Of a stretch of 64,000 nt of DNA, positions 55,370 to 64,000 are shown piece after piece (the first letter of the stretch is position 1; each line of letters begins with the position of its first letter). The DNA comes from Haemaphysalis longicornis. Taxonomy: Eukaryota; Arthropoda; Arachnida; Ixodida; Ixodidae. The notes under the pieces are model-generated. The model ran no database searches. It was not told where the DNA came from and saw only the letters and a list, made by a program, of their open reading frames with translations. The translations under genes and the position numbers were made by a program. The stretch is from the NCBI GenBank assembly GCA_013339765.2, contig CM023453.1, positions 35,446,926-35,510,925 of the forward strand, given 5' to 3'.

Positions 55370-58300
55370 ATGAACTTGAGGACGAAGCGGAGAATAACGC
55401 TGTGTGCTGCGTGCTGCTTTTTCACCATCTTTGGGATAGAATACGGTGAGTGAAAAGTTCAGATCTTTCAAGCCCCTTTGTCGAATGATTTAGAACTGTT
55501 TGCCTTCCTTGTTTCGCAGCCTTGATATTTCCTTCGCTATGGACGCACCTTTCGGACCGACTCAAGTCGCCCGACTTTGTGATCGCTGTGGTGATCTCGG
55601 CGTACAGTATGACGGGGATCTTTGTGACACCGTTCGTGGGTGTTTGGGCAGATGGGACACGCAACGTGCGCTCAGTTTTATTGGTTGTCAACGTCGGAGA
55701 GATCGTCGGAAGCCTGTTGTACTTCGTCGGCACCGCTCAATGCATTGCCAAAGGCACCGCGCCGTGGCTGCTCTTCGTCGGCCGTCTGCTAACAGGTGAG
55801 GTTTGATTTGATGACGTCGTTCATGTCAGGCACCTACTCTTGTGCTGTGACATCGTCGGTATCTTGTTTTACTAGTGCCGCCAAATGAAAGCTCGTGCAG
55901 AGTTCACCAGATCGGTGCTTCAAAATGGTATTAAACTGAAGCAGCCAGTTTAGCGGGCAGCGTTGACGCTTACATGACTCATGCCGCCGCACTTACGCAT
56001 GGCATGAGGAGTCGTGGTTTGGAAATCTCTGTGTTTGTTTCCTTGCTGTTCTAGCGCAGAAGGGTTGCTTGGAGGTTTACATTCAGCCTGGGGGAGTGCT
56101 ACTCGGGTACAAGCGCGTTGACAAAAGTTCGCGCGAAACCATGCACTAACACAGCGCCCCTTTGTATTACTCACCCCTACACCTTCTCTCGTTTCTCTCC
56201 TCCCCGAGGTCCGTCGCCCCTAGGATAAAAAAAAAAGAGGGGGGGACTCTACGGAATACACTCTACATCATTGAGGTCTGACTGATAATATTTAAGGTCC
56301 CACGGGTTGCTCCCCCCCCCCCCCCCCCCCCCCCCTTTCCTTCAAGACCACCTCACTTGTGCAAAATTCGAAGTCTGAAAGGCTATGCGCACGACGTTGG
56401 TGCTTTCCGAAATTTAAACAGTGTTTTACGCATGCTGTATCGACGGTGACCTAAAACGTGCAACTCCACAAATTCCTCTTAAAATTTTGTGTACATATAC
56501 AGAACTACAATAAGTTGAGCGATCGCCTTGAAAAAGTGTAGAGCAGTACTTTGTGCAGCCTGTGCCAAAAGAAATGTAAGCGTACCACTCTTCTCCACCT
56601 TTGAAAAATATTGCGTATCACTACAATAAATTGAATGCTTGCCTTAGACGAAGCTACTCAGTAAAAAGAGTGAGGGAGAAAGGAGTGCAAAGAGTTCAAA
56701 TCTGAACCCGGAGCGTCCGTACGCAAGTTTGAAGGGGTACGTCAACACCACGACGCTATTCTTTCGACACCGTGACACTAACCTTCTTTTTTCCTGTAAC
56801 CCATGCAAAAAAAAAAAAAAAAAGCATTGTTGTGCATACAGCCATTTCCGACAGGGACACACAATGTCGTGCATATAGCATTATTCATTTCGAAACCATC
56901 TGTCAGGGACCGCACCTGCAGTTTCTATTTAGCTGTGGGCCCATTCAGAAATGACGTAACAGCATCAGAACATACAAATAAAAAATGCCGAAAAAAATAG
57001 AATAGTAGTAGTGATGCAGAGTGCAGAACAGCTGTTAAGCATGTGACCCCCTAGCAATAAATTTGCTGTATAAGTTTATCTATCTTCGGTTGAGGTTCCA
57101 GATTGCTAAATTCATAGGCAAACGTCACCCGGGCAGGCTCTTTTAAAATCCCTGCCATTGATCGCGTCATGTTGCATACAAAAGCGCCGTACGGGGTGAA
57201 TGCTTTAGTAGCCGAGTTTACGTAGTAGCTAAGCTAACTAAACTGACATTCGATGCATCCACTTTTCCCTGCCCAGCACTTGGCAGTAAATGCGTCAGCA
57301 CTGGGCCATAGCTTGTTGGAATTTCCTGTGACCAGTGTCAGATAACACAGCAGCTGAAACTGCACTGTGTGAACTTCGGAATTTGTGAAGCCCGCAGTTT
57401 CACTTGCGGATAAGAGTAAACCCATACCCTTTTGTGCCATTGGTGTCTTCTGAGCGGATGCAAGGCCGGGTGCGAATGCAACCGTGGAAATTGTGGCAGA
57501 AATTTTATTTCTCTGCCTTTCCATCGCCACAATGCACAGGCAGTGCCTCCAGGAATGTTCTACTGCGCTTTAAATTACAGGGTACACAAAGTTAGGGAGG
57601 ACATGTGGAATGAAGGTGGACGCTTCATTCCTTGTCCTCCGTAACTTTGTGTACCTTGTAATTTAAACCACAATTGAACAGTTATGCTAAGCCAACTAGA
57701 CCAATTACTTACCTTGCATGCCTCCATGCCTATGAATGCGCCTGCATCTATAGATTTAGTGAAAAATTGCAAATATGTTCAGCCAGTTTCACTCACGTTT
57801 CTGAAGTGCAGTGTTTGTTCACTTTTTTTTTTCATGGGTAGGGCTCGGCACAGGAACTGCTGCCGTGATAATGGCCGATGCAGCCCGCTCCACGGCAGAG
57901 AAAGATCGGACGCCGACGTTTGCGCTGCTGGCAGTGTTCCGTGAGATTGGCGTTGTCGTGGGATCCTCCTTGAACCTTGGCTTTGAGCAGCTCAGTCCCA
58001 GCTTTCCATTGGATGGCTTCTCCGGTCCCGTGGTGTGTACCTTCACTGCATCTGTTCCCCCAACCCGTTTTGTCGCTTGCCAAAGTGACGCAGGGCTCTG
58101 CCCTCGGGCACATAATTGTGTGACATGGTGTGCGACGCACAGAAGCTAGTCATTTTTTCAGACCCCCAAGAATCTGAGAAAGCCTTTGCAAGGAAATAAA
58201 AATGTGAAAATTGTAGTGCTTTAAGTAAGCTCACTTTATTGCTTGGGAACTCAGAACAGTATCTTATTTTCCCATTGTGTTTTTTTCTGCCACATTAATA

Positions 58301-61300
58301 GACCAGGAACCACTTGCTGATGCAAGCAAGTTTGCCGCTTTGAATGAGTTAACCCTAATGGAAGTAGGCCGTGCCATATAAGGAAGTTGCCTTACAAATA
58401 GGCCTGCAACATCACAGGCAACTAATCTGGAGATCATCCGCTCACTTGTTTCGACTTTGGCCGTGAGGAACAAACTGAAGTTGACCAAGTCACTTCAAAA
58501 TGGCACAAGAAAACGGAAGCTGCGTGCTTTTGGCAAGCATAACATTATTGATGTGTACGTTTAAAATGTCCCTGGTGAACACCCTGTGGTCGTTGGTGCG
58601 CTCAACACTTTGTCCCTTGGCGGGGGTGTGCAGCTGCTGATGGTGCTGCTGTGGCTGCTGATGGAGGTGGCCTTCTTCGTGGCATACTTCAACATGGCCC
58701 AGCTGCTTCACCGGCAGAGGCTGGAGGACACCCTGCAGTGCAGCTACCTCGAGGCCAGCATGGGCAACGTGTCGGAGTCCGTCGCGCCCAGTCCCCTGCC
58801 GCAGCGGCACGACTTCCTGCCGAGCCTCTCGGACGAAGGCCGTGCCCCCACGCTGGCGGTGGCCTCGCACTACCGGCCCAGCCCCACATTTCAGGTGCGG
58901 CTAATTAGTTTCTCAGCTTTAGTAGTAATAATAATAATAGTGCTTTATTTCCCATCAAATGATGGAGGAGACTGTGGGCGAAAAGCTGCCGGAAGAAGCA
59001 GCTCGACATAAGCCCACAGCCCCCTCTACATGGCAATCGACAGAGCAACGCACGTCACAAACAAGAAGTTATACAACCAAATAGGGAAATAGATTACACA
59101 CAGCATTCAGGGAATATTAGAAGTAATAAATGTGGAGTAACACTTAGCACAGTGCACGTATACACTAGAAAGAGCACGTATCAATAATGCACGAGAAACT
59201 CTTTCGCCTTAAAAAATAGTAAAAATCCACAGCTTTTGCGATGTACAGCTTTCATGCATGCATACTAAGTTTACTTCGGTCAGTCTGGTTTCATGTGCAG
59301 ATTGTCTGGGCTGCTTGAAGTGAAGTCTGCATGCATGGCATCAGCAAGAAAAGTTTTGTATTGCTGGAACCAACACTCCTTGCACCTTTGCGAGGATGTC
59401 GCCGGTGGATGCGGGGACGCATTATCTCACAGCCGCATTATGCACCTTACTAGGAGCTGTGAACATTGCTTTAATTGAAGGTGTTATTCGAACAGCATTC
59501 TGGATAATAGATGAAATGAAAGGGGAACAAATGTAGTGCTGTTTTTGTTCCTTTCTGTTATTTTCTGCCTTTTCACTGTGGTAAATTTAAGGATTTGTTT
59601 GTGGTGATGTCGCGTCAACCGAAAATGGCACATTTCTTTGTGCCAGCAGGCACATGCTTTTTTGAGAAGTCATTTTTGTAGGCTATCTCATCTTTTTTTT
59701 ATGAATAGGACACAAATGTACTGTGTTTTCGTGCGTATAGCCCGCACCAAAAATGCGAAAATTTCAGTGGCAAAGTAGGGGTGGGGATAATACGCGGGGT
59801 TTTTCCTTTAGTGCAGCTTCTTGGAAATGCGTGTTGTGCCGTGAAGCTCCTATGCAGTAACACTAAGCCTTCCATAGCTGTAGTGAGAGCAGTCACACTG
59901 AGTGAATTGTGACTTTTGCCTTGCAGTCAGTGTATTCTACTAGCTAAATATATGCTTTTCTATCTACATAGTATGTGATGCTTGAGCAGTAGCTTTGGTG
60001 CAGCCTTTTTTGTATCAAATGTGCGAGCTATACGCGAGATTTTTTTTTTTTTTTTCTTTTCCCCTTTTTCAGCGGGCTGAAAGTGGGGGTGCAGATTATA
60101 TGAAGGGGTGGGTGATACACGCAAAAATACAGTAAATTATTACTTTTACACCATTCAGTGGATCTGCATAGTTAGAGGCTGCCTCCATGTTGCTTCTGAA
60201 GGAATTTTCAGCTCCAAGAGTCTCATTTTGCACTATTTGTAATTACGTTGACTCACATGAAAGAGAGTTATTTTGCGCGTGATATGAGAAGTCATTGCAC
60301 CTTTCGAAGCAGGACTGGTAAACCTCCAAATGTGTTCCTACACCCTCCCTAACATGACGCTTTGGATCTGCCCCTGTGTCTATCAGCAAACTGTGCTTAG
60401 AAGGACACTTGATAGGCGTTGCGTGATGCACTGATAGCTGGCAATCACAAAGGCTGCTTCAGAGTAACAAATAAAGTCTGTCCTTGATGGCCACACAAGA
60501 AAGAAGTAAGTGGCCATGCCCTTTGGCCATGCCAAGGCAGTGTTAAAGGGACCTTGCTCTACAGTTGACTAATGTGGAAGTCCGGACCTGTTAATTTATG
60601 AGTTCTTAAAAACAAACCAGTGAAAGAACGCTACATTGAGACAACGAACAGATAGCACAAGGACAGTCACTGGTCAGGGAGTGTTCTTGTGTTATCTGTT
60701 TCTCCTCTCTAGCTGTGTAGCATTCTTCCGCTGGTTTGTTTATTAAGTAATCTTGTTCTGTAGAAGGGTAGGACGAGATAGAGAGAGTCATCAATTTGCA
60801 TTCTGCTCTCCTACCCATCCTTTTTCCCTTCCATGCATTTCCTGTGAAATAAACATGAGCAAGTACAGATCTGGTGGCAGGTAGCCCCACTGGGCTACTG
60901 CATTTTTATATGGCTTGTATCAATAGCATTTCCAGTGTGCAGCTGGTTAGGATCAGGCTCCCGATCTCCAAAAGCTGCGCACATAGCACGTTGTCAGGTT
61001 CAAAGCTTTCTCCTTCTCCTCCACTGCCCCCAGGCCCCGCTGATGCGCTCAATGAACAGCGACCTTGCCAAGATGCACCGCAACCCCCTGCAGCTGTCCC
61101 TGGACGAGGGCGACCTTTTCAGCGATGCCATGATCGAGACGGCCGAGAGGTTCATCCTGAGCTCCGAATCTCAGAACCCCGGTGGCGGCACCCTGAGGAG
61201 CGTGGCCTCAGGGGGGCCCCGGAAGCGTGAGCGACTTTGAGCAGTCGGCAACGCACTCCATGTCGGAGACTGCCAAATCGGAATCCCTCGTGCCTGAGAC

Positions 61301-64000
61301 GCCAGGTGCTGCACGGGTACTGTGCGGGTGAGTGGTGCTGCTTTTTCTTCCTCCTTAGCTTGGACCTGCCCATTTTACTGAGTGACAGCCATTGATTCTA
61401 GGCGTACCCTTTCTCCATGTGCTTACTGTTGCCGTGTGTCTCTGGCCCAAGTGATGCTTCTCCTTGTGTTCCTCGCACTAAAGGAGAGTGGGGTGGGATT
61501 CCACTCAAGGGAGATGAGCAGTTGTATGTCATCATCCCCCAAGGGGTGCTGGGTATGGGAACTGCCTGCCTTGTCCCTGATGAGGACGTTGCATGACTAA
61601 AAAGCTCGAAATACAGTATAAACACATTCTTTCCTTGCGAAAGCTTTGTGTACTGCCTACCCGTATTGGTCAGAAGGGCGCAAAAAGGTTGCTATTTTTC
61701 TGTTACATTGCCTGGTACTGGGAGGGCATACTTTGAGACGTATTTTGGGGGTGCATCGTTAGTAAAACAGCCTTCCTTATGTTTTCTTTACATAGGAGTT
61801 TGAAATCTGTTTCGCGCTTTCACTATTTACTCTGCCGTGCAAGTACAGTTGTGTGTTTTTATCACTCTTTCAGAGTTTATCAGAGAAGACACCGTTGTTT
61901 TGTTGGCAATTGCTCTTCTGGTTGCGTACTGCCAGACAGCACTTCAGGTGAGAAAACCAACTAAGCGAGGGAACTTAGATGGGGTCCCTCTGCACCAGCT
62001 AAACCAACAGGCGCACAAATCTTGTTACTTCTTGTGCTTGCTTTTTGTGCTTCTGTCGTCTATGAGTGCTTCCACTGCTGCCTCCCTTTTCTGGCTGTCT
62101 AATTTTCTTTTATACTTTGTGCACACGTTTCTTTGTTTCAGGCATCCCTGGGCCCCCTGGCTAGGAAATACCCTGGTTACAAAGAGTCTCATGGCATTAT
62201 TATATATCTTATGTGCGGTGTTGAGGTGAGCAAAACAGTTTCCCGTTGTGTGTTCTTTTCTCCATTTGTTTTCTTCATGGAGAAAATTTATTGTGAAAAT
62301 GAGTAGATCTTTGCACTGTTGCACACCCACTGGTCACAGAAACATATGGACTGTGTGCGCATTGTGATAGTTTGCTGTCCTAAGCGATGGAAACAGGTTT
62401 TGCTGACAGCACTTGTCATTGCACTTAGGTTTTTCTAATTTACTGTTTACCTATTGCGATTTTTTTTTAAGGGAAAAGAAGGTATCTTTCTGCTCTCCCT
62501 AGAAAGTACTTAGCAAAGAAGTGTAAATGAGCAACTAGGAGCCCGTGGATTTACACAAGGAAGTGTTGTCATTAGCAATGCTTGGTAAAGCAGTTTTTGT
62601 TCAGGTTATGAAAACAGAGAGCAAAAAAGCTGTTTCTGTATAGCGAAGCTCGAGAAACTAGTTGTGAGTTTTCTCCTCTGTTCTTGCTGATGGTAGTTCA
62701 GCAGTCACTTGTGACAGTGGACATTTCAACTTTTAAACTGAGTGTGCTTTTCAGCTTTGGCTGACAATGCCTTATCGTAAAAAATGAAACACCTCATTGC
62801 AGAATTTAGCAAACGGCAGAAACCGATAAGCTGTGAACTATAATTCTGTGTCTCTACTTTTGTGCTGTGCCTAAACGTCTTAATTAATGATAGCAGGAGC
62901 ATTCCAAATCTATTCTGGCCGTTCAAAGCAGCAATAAAGTGTTTGGAAGTGTTTATGCCATTACTGAGGTGGCTAATGTAAATTTAAAAATCCCGGGCCA
63001 TTTCACTAACGTGAAACTTGGGGAGGGGCGAAGCATGCAGTTTATAAATATATTTTTGGCGCCTTGGCGTTTTCGCCAACAGAAATGAAACCGTTGAGGG
63101 GTAGAGGTACACAGCTTTGCTGTAAACGTCTTGTGTCTTTGAAGCACGAATTGTTCTAGCGCGAGGCGTAAATGAATGTCCCGGTGTTTTAGTATCCGTG
63201 ACTACATGAGACGACGGCTACGACGACGACATAAGGCGCCAACAGCCCGAGCCCCTAAGGGGCTTCGCCCCTAATAATAGGCAGTATTACCTTATTGGTA
63301 TAAGGAAGGTATTTACAAGTTGTTTGATGCGGCACCGTATAAGCACTCGGTGTGAGTTACTATAAGCCCAAAATAGCAGTAATTGCATTATTCTTAGCAG
63401 AAACCCTTGACCTAGGATGCTTCGGGGACCTTGTGTTGAGTGTAGGGAGTGAGGAACAACCTCATCACTGTGATGAGGGAGATGAACACTGGCACCTGAT
63501 GTGTTGCCAAAGGAATTAGTTCTTGTGCTCAAAAACCACTCGTATGACTTCTCAAAGTATAAAATCATCCATGGAGCACTTAGTGCAGTGACTATAAAGC
63601 GGTCTTAAATGTAATCGAGGTTGAATTGAATAAAACATTGAAAGTGAAACAGCTCTGCGTCACGTGCTAGTTTCACTTGCACAGTCTGCCCGTGTCTTTC
63701 CGATAGATGAGTGGTCCCCAATTTTTTGAACTATTTCATCATTTTTCCTTGTCACTGCGCTTCAGCTTAGTGTGGAAAAGCCAGCAACTTTTACACGGCC
63801 TTTCACTGAAGCCGCTGTGGTGGCCATTGTGCACCGATTGTTTCGATGTCATTTTTTGTATTGTATTTTCTCCTTTCCTTTGCAGGTTCTCATTGTGTTT
63901 GCTGGAATACACATCCTGAGCAGACAGTTGTCCGACAGATTTTTCCTCCTGGTCGGTCTAGTCTTCACCTGCGCAGGGGCCTTTCTCTGGCTCGGCTATA
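55370..64000 (+). CDS. MFSD8/CLN7-like major facilitator transporter, 5' part (continues past right edge)
   Basis: Multi-pass membrane protein of the major facilitator superfamily; human MFSD8 (CLN7) acts in lysosomal membranes, so an endolysosomal site is likely but not shown. Exons: 55370-55445, 55520-55795, 57842-58032, 58634-58894, 61034-61327, about 61874 or 61884-61947, 62142-62225, 63886 to beyond the edge. Seen: TM1 ending FGIEYALIFPSLW; TM2 VIAVVISAYSMTGIFVTPF followed by GVWADGTRNVR, in the place of the MFS loop 2-3 motif; GRLLTGGLGTGTAA in TM4; TM6 LLMVLLWLLMEVAFFVAYF; a long Ser-rich central loop (exons 4-5); TM7 VVLLAIALLVAYCQTAL; later helices in exons 7-8. Exon 5 holds an extra G in a six-G run (61211-61216) that causes an early stop unless read as five. 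Closest family judged by eye is MFSD8; another MFS clade is possible. Confidence 0.82.
56312..56335. repeat. Poly-C tract, 24 bases
   Basis: Longest homopolymer of the window. Confidence 0.9.
57572..57665. repeat. Palindrome, arms about 42 bp
   Basis: AAATTACAGGGTACACAAAG and CTTTGTGTACCTTGTAATTT close an almost perfect hairpin whose inner arms are AGGGAGGACATGTGGAATGA and TCATTCCTTGTCCTCC. Confidence 0.85.
58915..59140 (-). mobile_element. LINE-like 3' end (minus strand)
   Basis: On the minus strand the segment ends GGAAATAAAGCACTATTATT with TTA units and TACTACTA, as in 3' ends of non-LTR retrotransposons. The upstream CATTTGATGGGAAAT block looks like a conserved tail. No coding part. It lies directly after transporter exon 4. 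Confidence 0.4.
59721..60132. mobile_element. TA-flanked MITE (mariner-like style)
   Basis: CTGTGTTTTCGTGCGTATAG at the left is mirrored by ATACACGCAAAAATACAG at the right, with TA directly outside both. It contains a T run (60040-60055) and no ORF of note. Confidence 0.6.
60611..60742. repeat. Imperfect hairpin, arms about 57 bp
   Basis: AAACAAACCAGTGAAAGAAC is mirrored by TTCTTCCGCTGGTTTGTTT; the inner segments GAACAGATAGCACAAGGACA and TGTTCTTGTGTTATCTGTTT pair. Confidence 0.7.
62226..63885. other. Transporter intron 7
   Basis: AT-rich. A segment near 63160-63275 (CGACGGCTACGACGACGACA, then GGGGCTTCGCCCCT) is a GC-rich island ending in a short perfect hairpin. No exon recognised. Confidence 0.35.

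Larger units (their letters stand above)
55796..57841. other. Transporter intron 2
   Basis: Contains a 24-base C run (56312-56335), an A run (56807-56823) and a short palindrome at 57572-57665. No exon in the needed phase other than those listed. Confidence 0.4.

Overview
The window looks like nuclear DNA of an arachnid, most likely a hard tick (Ixodidae). All four genes are animal genes split into short exons (75-320 bp) by long introns. The DNA between them is packed with small inverted-repeat DNA transposons, tRNA-derived SINEs of the tick Ruka type, a Penelope-like retroelement and Tigger, LINE and P-type transposon remnants. No rRNA gene, CRISPR array or bacterial-style operon was seen. 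The organism call is an inference from repeat style and gene structure; no species can be named.

Layout. (1) 7.86-13.15 kb, minus strand: 5' two-fifths of a DHX36/RHAU-type DEAH-box G-quadruplex helicase (RGG tract, RHAU-specific motif, Walker A, DEVH box, SAT motif). The rest lies beyond the left edge; 1-7.85 kb holds only repeats. (2) 13.2-18.0 kb: head-to-head intergenic stretch with a Penelope-like element and a SINE. (3) 18.03-28.17 kb, plus strand: complete 11-exon gene for a 519-residue seven-blade WD40 protein ending in a CaaX box; poly(A) signal near 28.45 kb. (4) 29.3-53.3 kb, minus strand: COP9 signalosome subunit 7 (CSN7) in seven exons, with very large introns containing many nested mobile elements, including a 3.3-kb P-superfamily transposon with kilobase-long inverted arms. 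It converges with the WD40 gene. (5) 55.37 kb to the right edge, plus strand: 5' part of an MFSD8/CLN7-like major facilitator transporter, divergent from CSN7.

The four genes do not form a pathway; they are ordinary neighbours in alternating orientation. The main points for a second look are: three GC-AG introns among about 30; two one-base excesses in C or G runs that break otherwise clear exons (DHX36 and the transporter), probably assembly errors; the P-superfamily element with an 8-bp target duplication resembling the Drosophila P target; the prenylation signal on the WD40 protein; and several TTAA-flanked, partly nested elements.
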